Shown here one piece after another: positions 55,008 through 64,000 of a stretch of 64,000 nucleotides of DNA. The notes under the pieces were generated by a model. That model searched no databases. It was not told the origin of the DNA and saw nothing but the letters and a program-made list of their open reading frames with translations. Both the position numbers and the translations under genes were made by a program. The DNA comes from Bursaphelenchus xylophilus (taxonomy: Eukaryota > Nematoda > Chromadorea > Rhabditida > Aphelenchoididae): NCBI GenBank assembly GCA_904066235.2, contig CAJFCV020000001.1, positions 12,023,291 through 12,087,290 on the forward strand. Reading direction: 5' to 3'. Every line of letters starts with the position of its first letter. Position 1 is the stretch's first letter.

Positions 55008-56393
55008 AGCCCCCCGAACAAGCCCAGCGATTTATATTTGTACCTAAGATTCAAAAATGTTCCCAGTCAGTTGTTCCTAGCGGATGTCTACGACGAGATT
55101 ATTGCCCCGGCCTGCCCCTACGCCCGAAAACACAACCTCTTCAGCTGGCCAAAGCCCTCGGAACCCATCCCGAGGTAAGTCTTACCATGGATAATATAAA
55201 ATTTTTGACAAGGAAAGTACTTCAATGGGCTATCGAGTTACAGGTCGAGTCATATATCAAAAAAATCGCAAAATTTTTCTGATTCAGAATATGTAAAAGT
55301 TAGCTACCGATTTTGGTTTGTAAAGGTGAAAAAACCCTCAGAAGTTTTCTCGCAACACCACGCAAATGCCTTTTTGACAAAGTTTTTACCAAATCAAAAG
55401 CTTTGTTTTGAGCTAAAGTGAACCTTGGCATCTTGACAAGCCTTAAAATATCAAATTTGATTAATACTACACCTTAATTAGTAGTTCCAATATAAAAAAG
55501 CGGCATTTGTGTGGTGCTGCGATAAAAGTTCTGAGGATTTTTTCACCCTACAGTCCAAAATCAGGCAGCTAACATTTACATATTCTGAATCAGAAAAATT
55601 TTACGTTTGTTTTTGATCTATGACTCGACCTGTAACTCCACACCCCGTAGAAGTACTTTCCTCGTCAGAAATTTCAAAACTTTTCTCCTAATTACGGAGA
55701 ATTTTCTTGGATGGGGAAAGAGTTGACTCATCTTGGTCAAGTCTTCCTCTCTAGACGAAAAATGCAACGTTGCATAGCTTTGGTTTGTTGCAGGAGGAGC
55801 GGGCTGTATAACAACATGTTCGGAGCTTTTATGAATCAGTTTTGTTGTTTTCGGTTAAAATTATTGATCTTATGTCATGTGTAATATAATTTATCTTTGA
55901 TACTTTCAGAATATTACCCAATCTTCACCGTGGAGACTCGTGAGTACCTAAACAACCTCCATATTGATCTTCGTCACTTCCTCAATGAGTTCGTTGACTT
56001 TGTTTATTACAACAAGCCGATTTGTGAGGCTTGTATCCGGCCAATGTTGATCTTCGCCCACGACAATGAATTGGTCTACTTGAAGGGTAAAATGGAAGCA
56101 GTAAGTTGTTGTTGTTGTTTATTGAATTGTTTGAAGTTTAGGCGATTGCCATGCAGCCCCCAATCTCCACAAATATCATGAGAGAGCACCTTTCTTTAGC
56201 CTCAAAGTATGGGCTCGACAATTTGTTGCGGACGACTTTGGTCAGAGCTGAAGGGCATTACATTACGGTGGCTCAAGCCTTGGTGGGACAGTCTGGAATT
56301 GTCAATGAGCTGACGATTCCAACGATGAGAAAATTGGCTGATCGATTGTGCACTGGATGGTCGTTGATTAATTGGAAAATGGCCGAGAGGTAA
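55008..56393 (+). CDS. BTB-domain-type gene, partial exon set (copy II)
   Basis: Exons: 55008-55172 (SPPNKPSDLYLYLRFKNVPS, LADVYDEIIAPACPYARKH), 55911-56100 and 56135-56391. The last two join in phase 0. Exon 55911 (YYPIFTVETREYLNNLHIDL, RHFLNEFVDFVYYNKPICEA) matches the middle of a BTB/POZ domain. Exon 56135 (AIAMQPPISTNIMREHLSLA, SKYGLDNLLRTTLVRAEGHY) matches its C-terminal helices, where L-A-x-K-Y-x-L-x-x-L is typical. BTB proteins mediate dimerisation and often link substrates to CUL3 ligases; that role is inference here. The usual first part (SDVTVFAHRGVL) is missing from this copy but found at 40517. A donor follows MAER, but no stop is identified. Confidence 0.5.
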
Positions 56394-56564
56394 GCTTATT
56401 TTAGGCCGTATTTTAGAAAAATACGGCTGAATAGAGAACATAGGTCGTGCTTGACGTTATGCTGAGAGATTTTATGGCTTTTTACGTAGAAATTAGATAT
56501 TTTTTAAAGGTCAATTGTATTTTTTTTAAGTTTGTCCTCATTATTATTAAGATCTCGTTTAGAA

Positions 56565-56696
56565 CACCCACCACGAGAAATGTACGCCGAATTTTCCTGG
56601 ACGAAGGTGGCCCAGTGGGCCCAACTGCTAATCCGACGTTTGAATCGTTCTATGGCTATTGGAAAGGAAAAATGGAAGCAGTAAGTTCCATCAGCC
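56565..56696 (+). other. Exon-like fragment ending GGAAAAATGGAAGCA|GTAAGT
   Basis: TTTAG, then NPPREMYAEFSW-type sequence in a mixed frame, then the same exon end and donor found at 39047 and 56091. Probably a duplicated exon end. Confidence 0.3.
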
Positions 56697-56752
56697 AATG
56701 TTTTACGTTTTTTTTGATCACGGGGTTTAGTTTCGGGATGTTATAGTAGCTG

Positions 56753-58065
56753 CACGTCAAGAAAACCTAGAACAAGAGCGCTCAAGCAATGGGAAATTCT
56801 TGGCATTCTGTTTTAGCTGAAAGATAAGTTTTTGCTCCAAAGGTAACCTGATTACACATGGAAGATGGGTGTAGAATGGGTTTATTGCATACATAAATTT
56901 GAAGCTGGACTTCTGCTTAACCTCACCATATATGTTTCATAGGAAAAAATCGGTCGTCTTCTATCTGTTTGAAGCCTAAACTTACAACGCACATCAACCA
57001 GAAAAAAAAAGTTTCAAATCGGGAAAACTGTTTGCAACACTTTGTTGGATGCCCAAGGGTAGCTCAAACAAAGAATTAGAAACGAGCCGGACTGACCAAA
57101 GAATAGTAGATTTGAAAACCTTATTTTAGACATCTTTGCTACTAAATCGTTTCGTAACGAAGCAATTACCTTTTCCCTATGAGCATAATTAGAGTAGTTT
57201 TGGAGAACAATAAGGAACCCTATGTCCTATACTAGCTTACTCACTCAAAATTCCAAAAAAAAACTGATATTTAGGTGAATAAAATAATATTTTAAAAATC
57301 GGTAGATTTTAACTCAGCTAGGTCCACTTTGATCTAAAAAGTCAGTAAGAGCATAATTTCTGGCATCCGCGACATTTTGGAAGCTGTTGTGAGAACGTTG
57401 CTTTAGGTGATAGTGACCATTTTTGAAATCGGCGCAGCAAGGTTGAAACCAGCTCCAAAAGTTGAGCGTAGCCTTAGAAAGCAATCTCAATTCACATAGA
57501 TAGTTTTGATCAGGCTTAAACTTCTGTTATTTTTTCATAAGATAAGGTATGCTACTATGTATAAGGTAAACCTTTTTTCTCGGCATGGGAGTTGAAATTT
57601 TTGCAATTATTCTCCATTGTTATGAGATAATATGGATCATTTATTTGACTATTTAACGCTGTCGGACATTAAAACTTGAATAAAGTAATATGATCCATAA
57701 GGTAAAAAATTTAAAACCGAATCTACTTTTTTATTATTAGACCGATTTGCTTCAAACTTTTCATGCTATCTTAGAATACGATATTCTGAAGATCGTTGCA
57801 ATCGCTTTTCATGTTTCAATAGTTTTAGACAAGTTATTGGGCCGCAAAGTTCGCAAAAATTCGATTTTCTCCGGCGTTTTTCCGCGAACCCGGTGGCCCA
57901 AAGGCGCCAAGATCTACTAATTTAAAAATTATGAGGCCTTGGCAATATTTTAATCGCAGGTTCATGTTATTTTGTGCATTACCCACTGCACAGTCAGCTA
58001 AAACATTAGAGCTCCTTAAAAAACCGAATGCCAAAAATCTTGGCATTCTGTTTGTGGTTGATGTG
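56753..58065. mobile_element. 1.3-kb transposon of the CACGTCAAG type
   Basis: Begins CACGTCAAGAAAACC and ends GGTTGATGTG, with GGCATTCTGTTT near both ends. Its first 250 bp match 27,700-27,925 in reverse. The flanks AGCTG and AGCCG resemble a 5-bp duplication. Copy I at about 39,563 reads GGCTGAGCCGGC without the element. Confidence 0.8.
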
Positions 58066-58234
58066 AGCCGGCTTTCGGATGATTATCCGGGACAGATACG
58101 CTTTAGGAAGCACTGACCACCTTTGTCAAGGTGTTTAGAGATATTTTTATAGTGTTGTCACTGGTGTTTTTACGTGTTAATTTTTTATTTTTCAGAGATC
58201 CTCTCTCGATACCCACCACCGAAAGGATGACAGA

Positions 58235-58390
58235 GAAAAAATAATTAAAAGGCAAAAAAAAAGAAGAGCCAAAAAAAAAATTGAAAAGGCCAAAAAAAAA
58301 TAACAAAAAAGAAGAGCCAAAAAAATTGAGAAGGCCAAAAAAAAATAGAAAAAAATAAAAAAAGTAAAAAATGAAAAAAATAAATAAAAA
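58235..58390. repeat. A-rich tract with GAGCCAAAAA words
   Basis: Same composition and same leading motif (CCCACCACCGAAAGG) as the tracts at 37725 and 39935. Confidence 0.8.
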
Positions 58391-58403
58391 AGCTTTTTTA
58401 ATT

Positions 58404-59050
58404 GACCCCTCATCTATTGTATTTAATTTTGCCCCCTCATCTATTGTATTATATTTAATTTTGACCCCTCATCTATTGTATTTATTTTGACCCCTCATCT
58501 ATTGTATTTATTTTGACCCCTCATCTATTGTATTTAATTTTGACCCCTTATCTACTGTATTTAATTTTGACCCCTCATCTATTGTATTTAATTTTGCCCC
58601 CTCATCTATTGTATTATATTTAATTTTGACCTCTCATCTATTGTATTTAATTTTGCCCCCTCATCTATTGTATTATATTTAATTTTGACCCCTCATCTAT
58701 TGTATTTAATTTTGCCCCCTCATCTATTGTATTATATTTAATTTTGACCCCTCATCTATTGTATTATATTTAATTTTGACCCCTTATCTATTGTATTATA
58801 TTTAATTTTGACCCCTCATCTATTGTATTATATTTAATTTTGACCCCTCATCTATTGTATTATATTTAATTTTGCCCCCTCATCTATTGTATTATATTTA
58901 ATTTTGACCCCTTATCTATTGTATTATATTTAATTTTGACCCCTCATCTATTGTATTTAATTTTGACCCCTCATCTATTGTATTTATCTATTGCATTTGT
59001 ATTTAATTTCTATTGTCTATTGTATCTATTGTATTTGTCTCATCTATTGT
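58404..59050. repeat. Minisatellite, about 20 units
   Basis: Units of 28-34 bp, consensus TGACCCCTCATCTATTGTAT plus TTAATTT or TATATTTAATTT. Variants are GCCCCC for GACCCC and CTTATC for CTCATC. The array decays at 58,985-59,050. It is absent at the corresponding places near 38 and 40 kb. Confidence 0.95.
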
Positions 59051-59157
59051 ATAATATTTGTATTTAATTTATCACGATTTTTTAACATGTAAGTTATCGG
59101 TTTATACTTGTTTTAGCGTAGTCTTTAATCTCAAATTATATGATTCATCTTTGCAGA

Positions 59158-59424
59158 AAATGACCCCGGAAAGCAATGGATCCTTCGAAAACTGCACCAA
59201 TTTAACAACGTCACTCCCGGCCCAGGACGGCACCTACATGGCCGAAATCCAAACCAACGATTTAGACAACATGGAATGTAAGTTTTGATGGTTTTTTTGT
59301 AGTTGAGGATATTAGGGAACTGTTCGGATTGTTGTCACTTGTTTTTTGTGGTTCTTCAATTGATCACTGTACTTTCAGATATTGCTCCAAGATTTCTTCA
59401 CTGCTTTTCGGATGTAAAATAAAA
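59158..59424 (+). CDS. PAQDGTYMAE exon set, unit 1
   Basis: Exon 59161-59279 starts MTPESNGSFENCTNLTTSLP and carries AQDGTYMAEIQTNDLDNME with donor T|GTAAGT. The next exon (59380) continues YIAPRFLHCFSDVK and stops where an A-rich tract begins. A predicted start ATG lies directly after the acceptor. Two further units follow downstream. Family unknown. Confidence 0.4.
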
Positions 59425-59550
59425 AAAAAAAAATAAAAAAAAATAAAAAAAAAGGAAAAAAAAGAAAAAAAAATATAAAAAAAAGAAAAAAAAATAAAAA
59501 AAGGAAAAAAAGAAAAAAAATATAAAAAAAAGAAAAAAAAAATTTTTTAA
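59415..59550. repeat. A-rich (AAAAAGAAAAAAAT) tract
   Basis: Almost pure A with G and T interruptions, located inside the terminal exon of unit 1. The following sequence resumes with a homologue of the next unit's exon. Confidence 0.8.
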
Positions 59551-59692
59551 GTATCCCGTATCCTTCTTCTCTCTTCTTCTCTTCTAATTTTACTCGCCTA
59601 ATAGTTTACCGCCTATTTATATCAATGTAAGTTGTTATTTCATTCTTGAATTTATCCTGGATTTTTCTTAAATTAATGATCTATTTTTTCAG

Positions 59693-60960
59693 AAACCCAT
59701 CTCTCGAATCAGTGAATCTTTGGAACACATTTCCCGACCCTACTTTCAATGTCCCAATTCCGGCCCAGGACGGCACCTACATGGCCGAGACCCTAACCAA
59801 CGATTTAGACAACATGGAATGTAAGTTTTGATGGTTTTTTGTAGTTGAGGACAGAGATTGCCACGGCTTCGGAGCCGGCTCTTGGCTCCGGCTCCGAGCC
59901 GGGAGTCAGAGCCGGACCCGGAAATTTTGGGGTCGGCTCCCGAGCCCAAAGTCGAAGCCAGGCTTCTCAGCGTTCAGAAAAGTAAAAATTTCGTGATCTT
60001 GTTAAACCAAATTGCTTGAAAAATACTGGGAAGGGTGTGTTGCATACGACTCGGCTGCAAAAACCTTGGGTGTATGATCTCTGGCACTAATAACTTCTAT
60101 TTTTGGAAATGTATTTTTTTAAAAATCGGTAGCCGAAATTTGGAGCCGGAGACCTTTTTAAATTTTTAATGGGAGCCGGAGCCGAAATTTTGACCGTGGC
60201 AATCTCTGGTTGAGGATATTAGGGAACTGTTCGGATTGTTGTCGCTTGTTTTTTTGGTTGTTCCTCAATTGATTATTTTATTTTCAGATATTGCTCCAAG
60301 ATTTCACTGCCGTATCCATAATGTTTACCACCCATTTTTTACTATGTAAGTTGTTGTTTCACCCTTGGTTTTAGGCTGGTTTTGTTTCAAACTATATGGT
60401 GTATAGTTTCAGACACCTAAACATCACCTTCATTTACGCCACATTCCCCGTTCCATTTGCAACACCCATCCTTCCCTCCCACTCGCACCGCACTCCTCCT
60501 CCATTCCACTCGCACCACAATCCTCTCCCATCACACTCTCTTCAGAATGTAAGTTTCGTGGTTTATTGGTAGTTGAGGAAATTATAGTGAGGGACCTGAT
60601 CCAATGGCAAAAAACGTCTCCTTTTGCATCCCGGAAGGGACCAAAGTGACCCCAAACCATTGCCTTCTCTAAGCTAAAAAACTCCGCTTTGAAAAGCGCG
60701 CCCTTTCCTTCAAGGCAGGCTCTTCAAAGCGGGGTTTTTTAGCTTAGAGAAGTTAAGGGTTTGGAGACATTTTGGTGCCTTTCGGGATGCAAAATGAGAC
60801 GTTTTTTGCCATTGGATCCGGTCTCTCACTGCACAAATGGCTTGAGATTATTGTCAATTCTTTTTTGAGGGTTCTTCAATTTATTCTTTTTATTTGCAGA
60901 GATCTCCAAGCCCCATGCAGCGGATACCTTTAAAAAGAAAAAAAAATGGAAAAATAAAAA
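59693..60960 (+). CDS. PAQDGTYMAE exon set, unit 2
   Basis: Exons 59693-59821 (NPSLESVNLWNTFPDPTFNV, PIPAQDGTYMAETLTNDLDN), 60288-60345 (IAPRFHCRIHNVYHPFFT), 60411-60546 (LNITFIYATFPVPFATPILP, His/Pro/Ser-rich end) and 60900 onward (RSPSPMQRIPLKRKKNGKI, stop in the A tract). All junctions are in phase. Intron 1 holds the hAT element at 59852-60208 and intron 3 a family M MITE. The basic C-terminus is encoded by the A-rich tract. A short exon upstream (LPPIYIN| near 59,610) may join. Unknown family, low-complexity end; expression is uncertain. Confidence 0.45.
59852..60208. mobile_element. Non-autonomous hAT element with paralogous empty sites
   Basis: 357 bp, ends CAGAGATTGCCACGG and CCGTGGCAATCTCTG, perfect 8-bp duplication GTTGAGGA (59844-59851 and 60209-60216). 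The corresponding introns at about 59,300 and 61,365 read TTGTAGTTGAGGATATTAGG without it. Interior GC-rich words GGAGCCGG and GGCTCC; no ORF. Confidence 0.95.
60585..60832. mobile_element. Mariner-type MITE, family M, copy 6
   Basis: Palindrome with TAGTGAGGGACCTGATCCA and TGGATCCGGTCTCTCACTG. The inner part is a divergent subfamily (CATTGCCTTCTCTAAGC and inverse). The matching intron of unit 3 (about 61,735) lacks it. Confidence 0.8.
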
Positions 60961-61080
60961 AAAAATAAAAAGAAAAAAATAAAAAAAAAAGAAAAAAAAT
61001 GAAAAAATAAGAAAAAAATAAAAAAACGAAAAAAAGAAACAAAAAAAAGAAAAAATAGAAAAATAGAAAAAAATTATTTT
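60930..61080. repeat. A-rich tract
   Basis: AAAAAGAAAAAAAATGG-type sequence within the terminal exon of unit 2. Confidence 0.75.
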
Positions 61081-61218
61081 TTAAAAGTGACTCTTATTTT
61101 TTTCTTGTAATGTTAGATTTCGTAATAGTTTACCATCCATTTGTGTCAATGTAAGTTGTTATTTCATTCTTGAATTTTTCCTGGATTTTTCTTAAATTAT
61201 ATGACCTATCTTTTCAGA

Positions 61219-61860
61219 AACCCATCTCTCGAATCAGTGAATCTTTGGAACACATTTCCCGACCCTACTTTCAATGTCCCAATTCCGGCCCAGGACGGCA
61301 CCTACATGGCCGAGACCCTAACCAACGACTTAGACAACATGGAATGTAAGTTTTGATGGTTTTTTTGTAGTTGAGGATATTAGGGAACTGTTCGGATTGT
61401 TGTCGCTTGTTTTTTTGGTTGTTCTTCAATTGATTATTTTATTTTCAGATGTTGCTCCAAGATTTTACTGCCCTACCCCAAATGTTTACTACCCATTTTT
61501 TACTATGTAAGTTGTTGTTTCACCCTTGGTTTTAGCCTGGTTTTTTCTCAAACTATATGGTGTATATTTTCAGAAACATAAACATCACCTTCATTTACGC
61601 CACATTCCCCGTTCCATTTGCAACACTCATCCTTCCCTCCCACTCGCACCGCACCCCTCCTCCATTCCACTCCCACCTCACTCCTCCCCCATCACACTCT
61701 CTTCAGAATGTAAGTTTCGTGGTTTATTGGTAGTTGGGGGAAATTACGGATAGCTTGAGATTATTGTCAATTCTTTTTGAGGGTTCTTGAATTTATTCTT
61801 TTAATTTGCAGAGATCTCCAAGCCCCATGCAACGGATAGCTTTAAAAAAGAAAAAAAAAT
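61219..61860 (+). CDS. PAQDGTYMAE exon set, unit 3
   Basis: Exons 61219-61347 (identical protein to unit 2: NPSLESVNLWNTFPDPTFNV..), 61450-61507 (VAPRFYCPTPNVYYPFFT), 61574-61709 (NINITFIYATFPVPFATLIL, ..HSLQN) and 61812 onward (RSPSPMQRIALKKKKK, stop). In phase throughout. An upstream stretch VYHPFVS| (about 61,128-61,150) is homologous to VYYPFFT|, so the exons are themselves internal duplicates: both are followed by I-N-x-x and a TFP..P motif. No TE insertions in this unit. Family unknown. Confidence 0.45.
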
Positions 61861-62070
61861 GAAAAAATAAAAAAAAAAAAGAAAAAGAAAATAAAAAAAA
61901 AGAAAAAAGGAAGCAAAAAAATAAAAGAAGAAGCCTCATCGCTTCCACTCCCACCACTTCCATTACTCGCCTTCTTCTACCACTCCCACCACCCGCCTTT
62001 CCCTTTCCCTTTCCCTTTCCCTTTCCCTTTCCCCTCCCACTCCCTCCCCTTCACCCAATCATCAAAGCCT
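61845..62070. repeat. A-rich tract followed by (CCCTTT)n
   Basis: A-rich 61845-61925, then Pro/His-coding CCACTCCCACCACC, then (CCCTTT) about six times (61996-62031). The copy at 41,270-41,300 has only about two to three such units, showing array-length change. Confidence 0.8.
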
Positions 62071-62165
62071 GCTTTGGTGATTAAAGTAAGTTGTTTTTTC
62101 CCCAATTGTAGGCCTTCATTTCTTGTTATAAGTCCAGATACTACTCGTTCTACTTTTAATCGTAT

Positions 62166-63190
62166 CTATTTTCATGGAAATCATCGAGAATCCGTTTCTT
62201 GGAGCCCTGGAGAAGTTGGAGAAATCAATGGTGCCCTGGAGGTCCCCACCGCGGAAAGATCAGAAAGGTATGTCGATTGGGAGTGATAAATTAGGGGACC
62301 GAGATCTAGAAGGGATACTGCGAGCATTTTAAGTGAAAAAGAGCTTACAAGGGAAGTACTCCAAGTGCGACGCTCAGATTTTCTTTAAATTTGGCACACA
62401 TGTCGGGTATGGACTAAATGTCAATTCCTGAAAGTTTTAGCTCGCGCTTTGCGGGCGCCACCGAGATATTGAACGCTTTTTGCCGCCGAGAGAGCACACT
62501 AAACATGGAGAGCGGTCAAAGAGGAAAACAATCTTTTTGGCCGTAACTTCGCTTGTTTCGCGCGGAAAAAAATTTATTTTTTTGGAAAAAATTTATTTTT
62601 TTGGAAAAAATTTATTTTTTTGGAAACTTTAGAAAGGGTAATGTCCCTTTATCGTAGAAATCGGCATGAAACTTTTCGTGCCGAAATTCGGCAAAAAGTG
62701 TCAAAATTTTCGCCGACTTTCGATCTAAAAAATTTCGGTTGTTTCTGCAAAGCGCGAGCCAGGAAACTCGCATATATTTTAGAAAAAAAATATTCTAAAT
62801 TTATGCCAAGTTTCATTAAAATCTGGGCGTCGCACGTATTCCCCTGTTAGGCTGATTTTGATTTTGTTTGTTTTTTTAGGGTATTTGAGGGAAATAAAAT
62901 CTGCTGAGGGCTGTAGAAGCAATTTTATGGTGACTAATGACTAGTGCCATTAGACATGTCGTAATGGTGGTATTTAGAAATTTTTATATTGTTTATTAGG
63001 TTTATATTGTTCCAGTTTTTCGCTTTTTAATGCATTGTTCTTTCAGAATGGCCTTCATCCTGCATGGTTGCCTGATGGTCGACAAGAAAGCTGGAGTGAT
63101 CGGAAACAAGGAACAAGTCACTCTGCCGAAACATGCCTTCCATGGAACGGGCGGCTTGTTTGAAGAGGAACAGTTCAATTTGTTTGGGGG
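62166..63190 (+). CDS. Two-exon module, copy at 62-63 kb
   Basis: Exon 62166-62276 (FHGNHRESVSWSPGEVGEIN, VPTAERSER|) and exon 63049-63190 (MAFILHGCLMVDKKAGVIGN, PKHAFHGTGGLFEEEQFNLF) join in phase across an intron carrying a Harbinger-like MITE. Compared with the 41-kb copy, a 9-bp in-frame insertion (VGE) distinguishes exon 1. The second exon ends at G|GTAAGT, so coding should continue; no further exon is identified before the window ends. Unknown family. Confidence 0.45.
62348..62846. mobile_element. Harbinger-like MITE with TTA duplication
   Basis: 499 bp, CAAGGGAAGTACTCCAAGTG to GTATTCCCCTG, TTA at 62345-62347 and 62847-62849. The paralogous empty site near 41,593 reads AGCTTAGTTTTG. 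An internal triplication of TTTATTTTTTTGGAAAAAA (62573-62622) makes it longer than its relatives. Confidence 0.88.
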
Positions 63191-64000
63191 TAAGTGAAGT
63201 TTCGTTAATAGAGGGTGACTTCGGTTGATCCATAGGCTGGAAATCCGTGTTAATGTGGGTTTGAAAGATGTACAGGGCGGTCCAGCCGAAGCTTCCATTC
63301 TTATTTTAAGTATTTCTCCGCCAGTAATGCACCAATTTCTATAAAATTTATATCAAATTGAACCTGGCGTATCCCATTTTTTGTCCACCAAATATGACGT
63401 GACCAAGTTCAAGGAGGCTCCCGTACTGACCCTTGGCATTTTCATTCCAAATTTTGGAGCCCGAAATCGGTGAAACTTGGAAAATTTTTGCGATGATTTT
63501 CAGTTGAGTTCTCGGACTTGGGAAATATTCGAGTCTCTCGCTAGGTGAAACTTTTATAAGTAGCATAAAAAGTTGACCGCAGGCAAGGAACAGTCATAAC
63601 TATTCTTCAAGGCATTACTCTGGTTATTTTTGGGGTAACAGTCTTAGCTCATTTGTTCAAACTTTTTTTTTTAATTAAAAAAAGTTTGATCAAATGAGCG
63701 GGACTCTCTATATTCATGACGTCTGCCCCGAGGACAAATAACAAGTTGTGAGGCCTAGATTGCCCGAGAAAAGAGCTTTTTTTCTATTTGTTCGACTTGC
63801 TACCTCGCAGGATTGAAATATGCTTTTTAGGGACTTGGACCTTGTCTGTGAACCTTACTTTTTAAAAAAAATTTTCATCAAATTTGGTGACTTTCGTTTT
63901 TGCCGGAATCAGAAAGTACTAGGTGGACGAAAAATAGGGTACCTCACCGTCAATTTTTTCATCCACTTCTAAATGTCCTATTTAGCCAAAGACTCGAATA
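63191..64000. other. No confident gene at the right edge
   Basis: Intron or intergenic sequence after the 63049 exon. It holds one AT-rich hairpin (63647-63699, AGCTCATTTGTTCAAAC against GTTTGATCAAATGAGC). Short minus-strand frames lack support. Confidence 0.4.

Larger units (their letters stand above)
49022..56760. repeat. Segmental duplication, copy II
   Basis: Partner of 29,230-39,110. It lacks the mariner of copy I and carries its own indels. Only two hairpin modules are present instead of five. Confidence 0.85.

Noticed and set aside
58404..59050. CRISPR-like array
   Set aside because: Direct tandem units with no unique spacers, in a eukaryotic intron-rich context; a minisatellite.

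Overview
This looks like nuclear DNA of a rhabditid (Caenorhabditis-like) nematode. The evidence is AT-rich DNA, short introns with GTAAGT donors and TTTTCAG acceptors, a katanin-interacting-protein (KATNIP) gene with many small exons, a nematode-type GNAT acetyltransferase, BTB-type modules, and many Tc1/mariner, hAT and Harbinger-like non-autonomous elements. No bacterial, organellar or plasmid signature is present. The genus is inference.

Layout. 1-3.8 kb: dispersed repeats only. 3.85-4.05 kb: a small membrane-protein exon (minus). 5.5-13.3 kb: KATNIP homologue (minus), ten confident exons with two transposons in its introns. 13.9-22.4 kb: three tandem minus-strand paralogues encoding secreted proteins of about 200 aa with seven conserved cysteines. 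All share a middle exon of exactly 327 nt, and one carries a 1.8-kb foldback with a tRNA-like sequence in its second intron. 23.7-28.5 kb: GNAT acetyltransferase gene (plus) with one in-frame stop in exon 4 and TE-rich introns, followed by a decayed copy of its 3' end.

29-56 kb: a segmental duplication (about 29.2-39 kb and 49.0-56 kb, offset about 18 kb). Each copy carries a coiled-coil, proline/arginine-rich gene with a 3-kb first intron. In both copies that intron holds an antisense spliced ORF. The pattern of synonymous differences between copies fixes the reading frame. Copy I is intact and copy II has a one-base deletion. Downstream lie GC-rich exon modules that form covarying hairpins, then scattered BTB-type exons.

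56-64 kb: more BTB exons, a minisatellite of about 30-bp units, a tandem array of three related exon sets (PAQDGTYMAE..NDLDNME family) separated by A-rich tracts, and a further exon pair also found at 41-42 kb.

The conventional genes are KATNIP (ciliary/microtubule), the secreted trio and GNAT. The right half is a rapidly evolving cluster of duplicated exons and transposons where few complete gene models can be defended. Paralogous empty sites inside the duplication date several insertions and give exact target-site duplications.
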